Part shown: positions 1 to 7,874 of the stretch, piece after piece
Layout of the letters: every line of letters starts with the position of its first letter
Numbering within the stretch: the stretch's first letter is position 1
NCBI GenBank assembly: GCA_902524635.1
Contig: CABZDY010000006.1
Span: forward strand, 1-34,017
Direction of reading: 5' to 3'
DNA: 34,017 bases
Source: an uncultured Pelagibacteraceae bacterium
GTDB taxonomy: Bacteria; Pseudomonadota; Alphaproteobacteria; Pelagibacterales; Pelagibacteraceae
Position numbers and translations under genes: made by a program
The notes under the pieces: model-generated
The model's input: only the letters and a program-made list of their open reading frames with translations
What the model was told of the DNA's origin: nothing
Databases searched by the model: none

Positions 1-1
1 A

Positions 2-1018
2 GAAAAAAATTTACAAAATAAAAATTTAATCCGAGGTTATTTTAATAAAATTATTACATCCGGTGTAAGTGAAATAGACAAGAATTTAGATGAAGCATTT
101 ATAAATGATGTAAAGATAAATAGTTTTTATCCAATAAATGAATTTGAGGGACTTAAAAATCTTAAAGAAAAAATCTTTATACCTTTATTTGAGGCTTTTC
201 CTGATCTTGAAAGAAGAGAGAATATTGTTGTTGGTGGTGCTTTTAGAGACAAGGTTTTAGTAGGTTCATACTCAGTCCTTTCAGGATATTTTATAAAACC
301 TTGGTTAGGAATTAAACCAAATTATAAAATGATTAATCTTAGATGTTGTGAAATTCATGAGCTCAAAGAAAAAAAAATAGTAGAAAGTCATATCTTAATT
401 GATGTGATGGATTTTTTAAGACAATGTGGCATTCCTTCGATCAATCCATCTAGAGGCTCAGAAGGAGCTTGGCTTCCACCTATAAATACTGATGGAGTAA
501 ATTTTTATGAAAAAAATATGGAGGTATCCAATTTTAATTTAAAACAAGCACTCTCTATGAATAGAAGTCTTAACTTGAAACCTGAAAAAGAAAACTTATC
601 AAATGAGGAATTAAGAAATAGATTATTGAATCATCCTCAAAAAGAATATTGGCATGATAAAATGATCTGGTATGGTCCATGTGGAATAGGTACTTCAAGA
701 TCACTAGAGGGATTTATTGATATGCATCAATTACCCTTTAGAAAATCATTTACAGAAAGAGATTATTTTAAACTGGGTCATTACTGCGAGATAGGAGATG
801 GAAAATTTTCTCTATGTGCAGGATGGCATAGTCTAGAGGCATATTACGGTTCAAATGATTGGCTTGGATTTAAGGCAAATAAGCAAAAATTAACAATGCG
901 TGTTATGGATTTTTACCATCATGATGAAGGAAAAATCCGTGAAAATTGGGTACCAATTGATATACTTCACATTCTAAAACAAATCGGCATAGATGTTTTA
1001 GATAATATTAAAGGCTAA
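2..1018 (+). CDS. Tandem SnoaL-like (ester cyclase/polyketide cyclase fold) protein, 5' end missing
   Basis: The reading frame is open from base 2 with no stop, so the gene begins upstream of the window and only its last 338 codons are visible. An ATG at 329 is internal; starting there would cut the first domain in half. Two SnoaL-like units can be seen. The first ends with a segment containing ESHILIDVMDFLRQCGI, the second with RENWVPIDILHILKQIGI. Both have the Trp/His/Asp-rich pattern of NTF2-like SnoaL proteins. Family members are small cyclases, isomerases or hydrolases, or simply bind ligands, so the substrate cannot be named. The stop lies one base before an ABC ATPase start, so the two are probably co-transcribed and the protein may act on the solute imported by that transporter (inference). 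The fold is fairly sure; the function is unknown. Confidence 0.8.
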   Translation, partial: EKNLQNKNLIRGYFNKIITSGVSEIDKNLDEAFINDVKINSFYPINEFEGLKNLKEKIFIPLFEAFPDLERRENIVVGGAFRDKVLVGSYSVLSGYFIKPWLGIKPNYKMINLRCCEIHELKEKKIVESHILIDVMDFLRQCGIPSINPSRGSEGAWLPPINTDGVNFYEKNMEVSNFNLKQALSMNRSLNLKPEKENLSNEELRNRLLNHPQKEYWHDKMIWYGPCGIGTSRSLEGFIDMHQLPFRKSFTERDYFKLGHYCEIGDGKFSLCAGWHSLEAYYGSNDWLGFKANKQKLTMRVMDFYHHDEGKIRENWVPIDILHILKQIGIDVLDNIKG

Positions 1019-1019
1019 A

Positions 1020-2069
1020 ATGGCAAATATAAAATTTACTGGAGTACATAAATCTTTTGGCTCCAATAAGATTATTACAGACTTCAATTTATCCGGCAAG
1101 GATGATGAATTTCTTGTACTGGTTGGGCCATCTGGATGTGGAAAATCAACTTTGTTAAGAATGATCGCAGGTTTAGAACAGATTGATGAAGGTGAAATAT
1201 TTATTAATGATCAAAAAATAAATGATCTACATCCTTCCAAACGACAAACTGCAATGGTGTTTCAGTCATATGCTCTTTACCCTCACATGAATGTTTATGA
1301 AAATATGTCATTCGGGTTAAAGATAGAAAAGAGATCTAAAGAAGAAATCCAAACAAAAGTTATGCAGGCTGCAAAAATTCTAAAGATAGAGGAATTGTTG
1401 GAAAGAAGACCCAAACAATTGTCAGGGGGACAGAGGCAAAGAGTTGCAATTGGAAGAGCAATAACAAGAAATCCAAAAATATTTTTATTTGATGAGCCTT
1501 TATCAAATTTAGATGCAGCACTAAGATCAGAAATGAGAGTTGAGATTTCCAAATTACATAATCAAATTAAAACAAATATGATTTATGTTACTCATGATCA
1601 GGTAGAGGCAATGACTTTAGCAGATAGAATTGTAATATTAAATCTTGGTAATATTGAACAAGTTGGAACTCCAGACGAAATTTACAACAATCCAGCAAAT
1701 ATTTTTGTAGCTCAATTTATTGGAACTCCAAAAATGAATATTTTACCTTTAAATAATGAAAATATAATTTCAGATAATAAAATTATTTTTTTAGGTAATG
1801 AAATAATTTTTGAAAAAAATAAATTTGATAAAAAGAAATATTTCTTAGGAATAAGACCTGAGCATTTTAACTTATCTAACGAATCACAATTTAAATTTAA
1901 ACCTAAAATTGATCTTGTTGAAAATTTAGGTAATGAAAAGATTGTATACATGAGTAACGACAACTTAGAACTTAGTGCAAAAATTTCTAGTCAGGAAGAT
2001 TTTCAAAATCAGATTAATTTTGACTCTAAAGATATTTTTATTTTTGACGAAAACGGAAGAAGAATTTAA
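1020..2069 (+). CDS. ABC transporter ATP-binding protein, MalK/UgpC type
   Basis: Cytoplasmic ATPase subunit of an importer, probably for a sugar or polyol-type solute, judged by the CUT1-like family. Visible motifs are Walker A GPSGCGKST at residues 36-44, a Q-loop (VFQSYALYPHMNVYENM), the signature LSGGQ at 134-138, Walker B with D158-E159, and a TYVTHDQVEAMTLADRI-like H-loop segment (here IYVTHDQVEAMTLADRI). The C-terminal 110 residues resemble the TOBE/MalK regulatory domain, including a GIRPEHF motif. The length of 349 aa is usual. It follows the SnoaL-like gene after a single base, and no permease or binding-protein gene follows, so the membrane partners must lie upstream outside the window. 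The substrate cannot be assigned from this subunit alone. Confidence 0.93.
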   Translation: MANIKFTGVHKSFGSNKIITDFNLSGKDDEFLVLVGPSGCGKSTLLRMIAGLEQIDEGEIFINDQKINDLHPSKRQTAMVFQSYALYPHMNVYENMSFGLKIEKRSKEEIQTKVMQAAKILKIEELLERRPKQLSGGQRQRVAIGRAITRNPKIFLFDEPLSNLDAALRSEMRVEISKLHNQIKTNMIYVTHDQVEAMTLADRIVILNLGNIEQVGTPDEIYNNPANIFVAQFIGTPKMNILPLNNENIISDNKIIFLGNEIIFEKNKFDKKKYFLGIRPEHFNLSNESQFKFKPKIDLVENLGNEKIVYMSNDNLELSAKISSQEDFQNQINFDSKDIFIFDENGRRI

Positions 2070-2106
2070 ATTTTTTTAAATATTATTCTTTCATTAATTA
2101 TTTAAT

Positions 2107-3006
2107 ATGAATTGGATTGTTGTTACAGTTATTGCGGCTTTTTTTCAGAATCTAAGGTCTTCATTCCAAAAAAAAATTAATAAGGATGTTTCAACTATAG
2201 CATCTACTTATGTTAGGTTTTCTTTTGCCCTGCCTTTAGCATTAGTCATGTTTTTTATATATTTCAGAGAAGTTTCTATAGTTCATGAAATACTTAATCA
2301 ACCAGGCTTTTTAATAAATGTAACTTTAGCATCAATTTTTCAAGTAATATTTACTTTTGTATTATTATATTTATTTAGGTTCTCAAATTTTGTTGTTGGA
2401 ACCTCACTAAGTAAAACAGAAGTTGTACAAGTTGCTATATTTGAATACTTAATATTAAATGAAAAATTAAGTAAGCTAGGCATGAGTGGAATTATAATAT
2501 CAACTCTAGGTGTAATAATTTTATCTATAAAAGATTTAAAATCATTTCTTCAAAACATATTTTCAAAAACAACATTAATTGGACTTATATCTGGTTTATT
2601 CTTAGCTCTGAGCATTGTTTATTTTAGATCTGCCGCCTTATCTTTAGAAAATTTTGATTCAAATTTTGAAAAAGTAATATCAACTTTACTTTTTGGATTA
2701 TTAATTCCAACAATTATTTTAACGATTTATCTTTTAGTCTTTGAAAAAAAAGAGTTTAAAAAACTATATAATGAAAAAAACGACTGTATGTTAATTGGTA
2801 TTGGAGGTTTTTTTGCATCGCTCTCGTGGTTTTATGCATTCACCTTAATCCAAGCATCCTTTGTTAGAGCAGTTGGTCAAATTGAATTATTATTTAGTTA
2901 TTTTTCCTCAAAATATTTATTCAAGGAAAAAGTAAAGTTAACAGAAATATTAGGTATTGTTATTTTTGTGATTGGTGTTACAATTTTATTGCTTTCTAGA
3001 GTTTAA
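2107..3006 (+). CDS. DMT-superfamily transporter (EamA family)
   Basis: Inner-membrane protein of 299 aa with about ten hydrophobic helices in two repeated EamA halves, the typical size and layout of drug/metabolite transporters. The first half carries the recognisable EYLILNEKLSKLGMSGIIISTLGVIIL pattern at the end of its helix bundle. The second half has the matching SSKYLFKEKVKLTEILGIVIFVIGVTILLL pattern. Known members export amino acids, nucleobases or other metabolites, and the substrate cannot be told here. It starts 37 bases after the ABC ATPase and ends two bases before the convergent HisD-family gene, leaving no room for a separate terminator. It may be read together with the upstream ATPase gene (inference). 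Confidence 0.85.
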   Translation: MNWIVVTVIAAFFQNLRSSFQKKINKDVSTIASTYVRFSFALPLALVMFFIYFREVSIVHEILNQPGFLINVTLASIFQVIFTFVLLYLFRFSNFVVGTSLSKTEVVQVAIFEYLILNEKLSKLGMSGIIISTLGVIILSIKDLKSFLQNIFSKTTLIGLISGLFLALSIVYFRSAALSLENFDSNFEKVISTLLFGLLIPTIILTIYLLVFEKKEFKKLYNEKNDCMLIGIGGFFASLSWFYAFTLIQASFVRAVGQIELLFSYFSSKYLFKEKVKLTEILGIVIFVIGVTILLLSRV

Positions 3007-3008
3007 AG

Positions 3009-4295
3009 CTAATTAGAAAATCCGTATTTTCTAAGTCTTACATCTCCAGTTCGAGCATGAGCTTCCATACCTTCATATCTTGAAATTCTTGCACAAGCTG
3101 CGCCCACTTCTTTAGTTGATTCCTTTGTCATTCTTTGGAAACTCAATGTTTTAATGAATTTTCCGACAAATAAACCGCCTGTATATTTTCCTGCACCTTT
3201 TGTTGGTAAAATGTGGTTTGTTCCAGAGCATTTATCACCATAAGCAACTGTAGTTTCTTCTCCAATAAATAATGATCCGTAGTTTTTTAATCGATCATGA
3301 AACCATTGAAGGTTTTTAGTCTGTATCTCTAAATGTTCAGGAGCATATTCATCACTGATTTTAGACATTTCTTCGTCTGTATCGCATAAAATAACTTCCC
3401 CATAGTCTCTCCAAGCTGCACCAGAGTTTTCTCTTGGTAAGTCTGGTAAGTCTGCAATTAATTCTGGCACTCTTTTCATTACATATTCAGCTAATGATTT
3501 ACTAGTAGTAAATAACCATGCAGGAGAATTGTAACCATGCTCAGCTTGTCCAACTAAATCGAAAGCAACCAATTCTGGGTCTGCTGTTTCATCTGCTATA
3601 ACTGCAATTTCTGTAGGACCAGCAAATAAATCTATACCTACTTTGCCAAATAAAATTCTTTTTGATTCTGCAACAAATTGATTTCCAGGACCAACAAGCA
3701 TATCAGCAGGTGCATTACCAAAAAGACCATAAGTCATTGCAGCAATAGCTTGAACTCCACCTAAATTCATTATTACATCTGCTCCACATAAGTCAGCGGT
3801 ATAAACAATAGCAGGATGAACTCCAACACCAGGTTTTGGTGAGCTGCAAACAATAATATTTTTAACACCAGCAACTTTAGCTGTAGTAACACTCATTACT
3901 GCAGATGCTATATGAGCATATCTTCCTGCAGGTACATAACAACCTGCTGTATTAACAGGAATTAATTTTTGTCCAGCAAATAATCCATCTGAAAGTTCTA
4001 CCTCAAAATCTTGGCCATAATTTTTTAATTGTGCTTCAGCAAACTTTCTTACTCTTTCATGAGAGAATTGAATGTCGTCTTTTGTTTTAGGATCTAAATT
4101 TTTTTTAATTTGTTCAATTTTTTCTCTTGTAACTACTACTTCTCCTTCATATTTATCAAATTTTTTTGATAACTCGATACATCCCTCTTCTTTTGTTTTC
4201 TCTATATCTTTTAGAATATTTTCTACAATCTCTCTTGTTTTTGTATCATCAGTAGAAGATGTTTTGGGTGATTTTTTTAAATAATTTATTGCCAT
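3009..4295 (-). CDS. Histidinol dehydrogenase-family enzyme, HpsN-like (possible sulfopropanediol dehydrogenase)
   Basis: NAD-dependent alcohol/aldehyde dehydrogenase of the HisD family, 428 aa. The zinc and catalytic residues of the family appear in order: Q250 and H253 in GQAEHGYNSP, the E320-H321 pair in APEHLE, D354 in YGDKCSGTNH, and H413 near the end. The GCYVPAGRYAH segment and GQAEHGYNSP resemble HpsN, which oxidises 2,3-dihydroxypropane-1-sulfonate, more than biosynthetic HisD as I know those sequences. No other his gene is nearby. It follows the Pta-like gene by 88 bases on the same strand. An AGGA-type ribosome site sits upstream of the ATG. HpsN-like activity is an inference; the family is certain. 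Confidence 0.85.
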   Translation of the reverse strand: MAINYLKKSPKTSSTDDTKTREIVENILKDIEKTKEEGCIELSKKFDKYEGEVVVTREKIEQIKKNLDPKTKDDIQFSHERVRKFAEAQLKNYGQDFEVELSDGLFAGQKLIPVNTAGCYVPAGRYAHIASAVMSVTTAKVAGVKNIIVCSSPKPGVGVHPAIVYTADLCGADVIMNLGGVQAIAAMTYGLFGNAPADMLVGPGNQFVAESKRILFGKVGIDLFAGPTEIAVIADETADPELVAFDLVGQAEHGYNSPAWLFTTSKSLAEYVMKRVPELIADLPDLPRENSGAAWRDYGEVILCDTDEEMSKISDEYAPEHLEIQTKNLQWFHDRLKNYGSLFIGEETTVAYGDKCSGTNHILPTKGAGKYTGGLFVGKFIKTLSFQRMTKESTKEVGAACARISRYEGMEAHARTGDVRLRKYGFSN

Positions 4296-4337
4296 ATCTA
4301 AATCCTAATTTAATTATTATTTTTTTTCAATATTCAT

Positions 4338-5249
4338 TTAATCCAAAGCTACCACAGCTGCCGCAATAGATGCTAACCTTGCTGTCGCATCATCTGATCT
4401 ACTAGTAATTACCACTGGTACTTTTCCTCCTATAACCACTCCTGCTGCACAAGCTCCCATAAAATAAATCATCATTTTAACTAGAGCATTACCTGTTTCA
4501 ACATTTGGAACTAACAATACATCTGCATCTCCTGCAACTATATTGTTTATACCTTTTATCTCTGCAGATTTTTTTGACACACTATTATCAAATGCTAGAG
4601 GTCCAAATATATCTGCATTAAGACTCTCTTTTTCAGCTAATTCACATATTTCTTTGGCATCAAGTGAACTTTGCATGCTGTCTAAAACTTCTTCTGTTGC
4701 AGAAAGAATGGAGACTTTTGGTCTTGCTGTTTTTATTCTATGACAAAAATCAACTACATTTCTTAAAATATGCATTTTTGTTTTAACATTTGGATTAACA
4801 TTTAGAGCACCATCAGTTATTATTAGTGGTTTATCCTCTTTATCCAAAGTCATATGCCAAATATGACTCAATCTTTTTTTACCAATCAAATTATATTTTC
4901 GTAACAGAACTTCTTTCATTAAAATGTCAGTGTGTATATGACCTTTAACAATTATTTTTACCTTTCCATCACCAGCAAGTTTTGCTGCAATTTTAGCAGT
5001 GTTATTTTCAACTGGCTCATTTATTATTTCATATTCAGAGATATCGAATTTTAACTCCTCAGCAGTTTTTTTAATTTCTATTTCATCACCTATAAAAACA
5101 GGGATGATCAATTTTTCTTTTACACAATCCATTATAGATAGCATAGGAAGTTTTTTACCTGCATTTACGATAGCTGCTTTGACTCCTCTTTTTTGGTGAG
5201 CAATATCAAGTAAATTGAATGGACAGACTGTTGATTTATCTGAAATCAT
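4338..5249 (-). CDS. Phosphate acetyl/butyryltransferase family protein (Pta/Ptb-like)
   Basis: Acyl-phosphate:CoA acyltransferase of the PTA_PTB family, 303 aa, about the length of the single-domain enzymes. Recognisable family features are the KGHIHTDILMKEVL segment around residues 102-115, the LIITDGALNVNP segment (about 147-158), a VLLVPNVETGNAL segment (about 245-257), and a C-terminal GGKVPVVITSRSDDATARL. Such enzymes interconvert acetyl-phosphate and acetyl-CoA. In taurine and isethionate breakdown they finish the route after sulfoacetaldehyde acetyltransferase releases acetyl-phosphate. No acetate kinase gene is adjacent. It heads a two-gene minus-strand unit with the HpsN-like dehydrogenase. 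The role in sulfonate use is inferred from the nearby tau genes; butyryl or other acyl substrates cannot be excluded. Confidence 0.85.
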   Translation of the reverse strand: MISDKSTVCPFNLLDIAHQKRGVKAAIVNAGKKLPMLSIMDCVKEKLIIPVFIGDEIEIKKTAEELKFDISEYEIINEPVENNTAKIAAKLAGDGKVKIIVKGHIHTDILMKEVLLRKYNLIGKKRLSHIWHMTLDKEDKPLIITDGALNVNPNVKTKMHILRNVVDFCHRIKTARPKVSILSATEEVLDSMQSSLDAKEICELAEKESLNADIFGPLAFDNSVSKKSAEIKGINNIVAGDADVLLVPNVETGNALVKMMIYFMGACAAGVVIGGKVPVVITSRSDDATARLASIAAAVVALD

Positions 5250-5313
5250 TTGAATTTATATATACTAAATTAATAAAAAAACTAATATAGTATTATTGAT
5301 ATAAGGATAAAAA

Positions 5314-6162
5314 GTGGAAGTAGTTACAAAAATAGCTCCGATCGCTCTAGCTCTTATAATGTTAGGCCTTGGATTAGGATTAACGGGACGTGACTTTTTA
5401 AGAGTAATCAATAATCCTAAAGATTTTATAATCGGCTTTATCTGTCAATTGATACTTTTACCAATAGTTGCATTTATAATTGTATTAATATTAGATTTGC
5501 CAATTGAAATTGCTGTAGGCGTTATGATTATAGCTGCAGCTCCTGGCGGAGTAACATCAAATGTAATGACAAAATTTGCAAATGGAGATGTTGCATTATC
5601 AATCTCATTAACCGCTATAATAAGCCTGATTAGTATTATTTCTGTTCCTTTTATTATTTTTAAATCAGCAAATTTATTGGGAGTTACAGATATATCCTCT
5701 GATATCACCATGACTGGCATTGCATTAAAGATGGCTCTAGTTGTTACAGTGCCTGTTATTTTAGGAATGATTATAAGGAAATTTGCAGAAAATTTTGTTT
5801 CTTCAAATATTTCTATAATCGAGAAAATCACAACTTTATTATTTGTAATTGTTTTTGCAACAATATGGATTGAAGAAAGAGAGAATATATTCAATTATTT
5901 AAAACAAGCGGGTTTTGCTGTTCTTGTGCTTAATATTGTCATGATGGTGCTTGCATATTACATAGCCAAGTTATTAGCCACTGGCATAAAGCAAAGAAAA
6001 TGCATTTCTATTGAATGTGGACTTCAAAATGGCACATTAGCAATATTTGTAGCTACACAAATATTTAGTGAAATTAGTTATATTATACCAACAGCAGCAT
6101 ATGCTCTGATTATGTATTTAACTGGCTTTATAATAATTTTTATACTTAGAAGATCTACTTAA
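5314..6162 (+). CDS. Bile acid:sodium symporter (BASS) family transporter
   Basis: Inner-membrane sodium-coupled symporter of 282 aa with about nine to ten hydrophobic helices. The hallmark AAAPGGVTSNVMTKFANGDVALSI segment (about residues 73-96) matches the sodium-binding region of the family, and the ECGLQNGTLAIFVATQIF segment (about 232-249) is the second crossover helix. Known bacterial members carry organic anions such as pantoate-like acids or 2-oxo acids, not only bile acids; the substrate here is unknown. The start is GTG at 5314, supported by an AAGGA ribosome site about seven bases upstream. The last eight bases overlap the 3' end of the convergent regulator gene. Confidence 0.88.
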   Translation: MEVVTKIAPIALALIMLGLGLGLTGRDFLRVINNPKDFIIGFICQLILLPIVAFIIVLILDLPIEIAVGVMIIAAAPGGVTSNVMTKFANGDVALSISLTAIISLISIISVPFIIFKSANLLGVTDISSDITMTGIALKMALVVTVPVILGMIIRKFAENFVSSNISIIEKITTLLFVIVFATIWIEERENIFNYLKQAGFAVLVLNIVMMVLAYYIAKLLATGIKQRKCISIECGLQNGTLAIFVATQIFSEISYIIPTAAYALIMYLTGFIIIFILRRST

Positions 6163-7120
6163 TATTTATTTGCCCGAATATCTTAAAGATTAAACGAGAA
6201 AGTGAGAGTACATTTTTCTCCTGCAGTTTAATGGTATCAATTAATGTTTTGTCTTGCATGTTAACATTAAACAGTTTTTTTTTATTAACACTTATATATT
6301 TATTTTTTAGCAAATAATTTAATTTTCTAACAACAGTTGGTCTCGGAATATGAGTTATTTCTGAAATTGACATGGTATTCACACCAGTTTCAGGAACTAT
6401 TATTTTGTTCTTTTTCCAGTTTGAAAAGTTCCATCCATTAGCTTCATAAGATTTTGTAACAAGTGAATGCCAAATTATAACTATTCCAACTGAAAATATT
6501 TCAAGATCTCCTACTTGTTTTTTCCATCTATTTGTAAAAATAAAAATAAACTCTAAAAAAAAATACCAACAATATGTGAAATTATTTTTAATTTCATTTG
6601 AGATTTCATCAAATTGCTTAGATTGATTAATTAAATTATTTTTTTCACATAACTCAGCAATCTTTGAAAGTAATGCACATAAATTTTGAAGAGTATTTTT
6701 AGGTTGAACCAGTCTAAAAGCCGATCTATCGATATATATCTTTTTGCCAATTTTTTTTAGTACACCAAATTCTTCTAAGCGAAGAATTTTTCTTCTAGCA
6801 CTCTCCTTGGGAATAATTAAATTTTTTGATATTTCAATAATATTTATTCTGTCTAGTTCTAATGATTTATCATATAAGAAAAAAGTATCATAACTTTCTA
6901 CAAGTCCATTTTGGATACAATAATCAAAATCTTTATTTATAAGATAAAGAATTATTAAATACTTATCTATGTCTTGAAATGTTTCATAGGATGAATTAGT
7001 CCATTCAGACAATAACTTGTAGTATAAGGGAGCTATTTCATCAAAATTTTCTACAATAACTTTTTGAATTTTGTTTTCACTTAATAGTGACGAGTTTTTA
7101 ATCATTTTCCACAAACCCAT
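6155..7120 (-). CDS. Predicted DNA-binding regulator with two winged-helix segments, unfamiliar family
   Basis: I do not recognise a named family. The 321-residue protein has two winged-helix-like stretches. One lies around residues 95-135, with the pattern IIEISKNLIIPKESARRKILRLEEFGVL and a following KIYI wing. The second is near residues 250-290, with the pattern MSISEITHIPRPTVVRKLNYLLKNKYI. Between them is a helical, Trp- and aromatic-rich region (YCWYFFLEFIFIFTNRWKKQ) that could bind a ligand or the membrane. The start may be ATG at 7120 or, more likely, the internal ATG at 7105 (M6), because a repeated operator-like motif overlaps the first. Three copies of that motif lie at its promoter and one in the tau intergenic region. 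A role as regulator of those genes is an inference. Confidence 0.75.
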   Translation of the reverse strand: MGLWKMIKNSSLLSENKIQKVIVENFDEIAPLYYKLLSEWTNSSYETFQDIDKYLIILYLINKDFDYCIQNGLVESYDTFFLYDKSLELDRINIIEISKNLIIPKESARRKILRLEEFGVLKKIGKKIYIDRSAFRLVQPKNTLQNLCALLSKIAELCEKNNLINQSKQFDEISNEIKNNFTYCWYFFLEFIFIFTNRWKKQVGDLEIFSVGIVIIWHSLVTKSYEANGWNFSNWKKNKIIVPETGVNTMSISEITHIPRPTVVRKLNYLLKNKYISVNKKKLFNVNMQDKTLIDTIKLQEKNVLSLSRLIFKIFGQINIK

Positions 7121-7179
7121 TTTAGTCTTTTGACCCCAATTAGGACATCAAATAAAATCTTTATAACCCATTTCGGACA
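7114..7179 (+). promoter_or_regulatory. Three direct 15-base repeats before the twin-winged-helix regulator (candidate operators)
   Basis: Reading the plus strand, three related 15-base units occur: AACCCATTTTAGTCT (7114-7128), ACCCCAATTAGGACA (7133-7147) and AACCCATTTCGGACA (7165-7179). Starts are spaced 19 and 32 bases apart, 51 in total, close to whole helical turns. They sit at the 5' end of the minus-strand regulator gene and upstream of the plus-strand small gene at 7226. A fourth copy, AACCCATTTTAGACA, is found on the minus strand at 13887-13901. The third unit also has a CCCA/TGGG inverted pair at its ends (7167-7185). Binding by the neighbouring regulator is an inference. Confidence 0.55.
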
Positions 7180-7225
7180 CTTGGGAAATAGCATCAAAAT
7201 TTATATATGTTTTAATAGTATTTAT

Positions 7226-7438
7226 ATGAGTTTGAATAGCCTAAAAAGAGCATCTAACATTGAAATTTCTTCTCAATTAACAGGTGACGTAAATATTGAT
7301 ACCCCTCAAAAAGTAAATGTTGATGCTCTTAAACTCAAAATGATAAAACAAGAAAAAAAAGAAAATTATATAAATAAAGCTATCGTCGTATCAATATTTT
7401 TTGGATTAGGAGTACTTGTATATTTTGTTTCTATTTAA
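7226..7438 (+). CDS. Small membrane-anchored hypothetical protein (70 aa)
   Basis: No family is recognised. The chosen ATG at 7226 gives 70 residues: a polar N-terminal half (about residues 1-45) rich in Asn, Asp and Lys, and one C-terminal hydrophobic helix (about 50-68) ending at the stop, so it would be a tail-anchored inner-membrane protein. The frame could be extended to an ATG at 7130, but the added stretch is unlike a protein start and would run through the repeated operator-like motifs, so the shorter form is preferred. It is divergent from the winged-helix regulator and 91 bases before the SMR-like gene. No clear ribosome site is seen. Confidence 0.55.
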   Translation: MSLNSLKRASNIEISSQLTGDVNIDTPQKVNVDALKLKMIKQEKKENYINKAIVVSIFFGLGVLVYFVSI

Positions 7439-7529
7439 CTTTAATAATCTAAGAAATAATCTAAAAATTTAGGCATTCTCAACAATTATCAGTTATTGTA
7501 ATAAATAATAATTAGTAAATAATAAAGTT

Positions 7530-7865
7530 ATGAAACCTTTTGCAGGATATTTAATTTTAGCCTTAGGAATTACTACAGGCATAGCCGCAAACAGTTTTGC
7601 AAAGATTTCAGATGGTTTTACAAAGCTGACACCAACTATCGCTTGTTTGCTTTTAATGAGTGTTACAATGTTCTCTTTAGCTAAAGCAATGTCAGTGATA
7701 CCTGTTGCATTTAGTTATTCAACTTACAGTGGGCTAACAGTTGCGGGTGTAGTTTTGTTTGGGATATTAAAATATAATCAAGTTCCTAATATTTATGGAT
7801 TAATTGGTATTTGCTTAATTGTAACAGGAGTTATAATGGTGAATTATCTAGGACGAGCAGGTTAA
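7530..7865 (+). CDS. Small multidrug resistance (SMR/EmrE-like) family membrane protein lacking the key glutamate
   Basis: A 111-aa protein with four hydrophobic helices, the length and layout of EmrE-type transporters. The KISDGFTKL stretch at residues 25-33 aligns with KFSEGFTRL of EmrE, and the IPVAFSYSTYSG stretch corresponds to IPTGIAYAIWSG. In this alignment the membrane-embedded proton-coupling glutamate of EmrE (Glu14) falls on Gly17 and Trp63 becomes Tyr, while Tyr60 is kept. A classical proton/drug antiport mechanism is therefore doubtful; the protein could be a divergent exporter, a lipid-related SMR relative, or part of a heteromer. It ends nine bases before the convergent Ldh2-type gene. 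Confidence 0.8.
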   Translation: MKPFAGYLILALGITTGIAANSFAKISDGFTKLTPTIACLLLMSVTMFSLAKAMSVIPVAFSYSTYSGLTVAGVVLFGILKYNQVPNIYGLIGICLIVTGVIMVNYLGRAG

Positions 7866-7874
7866 CAGTTTAAT

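Noticed and set aside
3009..4295. Calling the HisD-family gene a histidine-biosynthesis hisD
   Set aside because: No other his genes are near, and the active-site surroundings resemble HpsN-type enzymes more; it was kept as a family call only.
5445..5894. A 149-codon minus-strand frame within the BASS transporter gene
   Set aside because: It is antisense to a clear family member and its product is low-complexity Ile/Thr-rich without motifs.
7130..7225. A 32-codon N-terminal extension of the small protein before 7226
   Set aside because: It runs through the repeated regulatory motif, has an unusual composition, and has no ribosome site.
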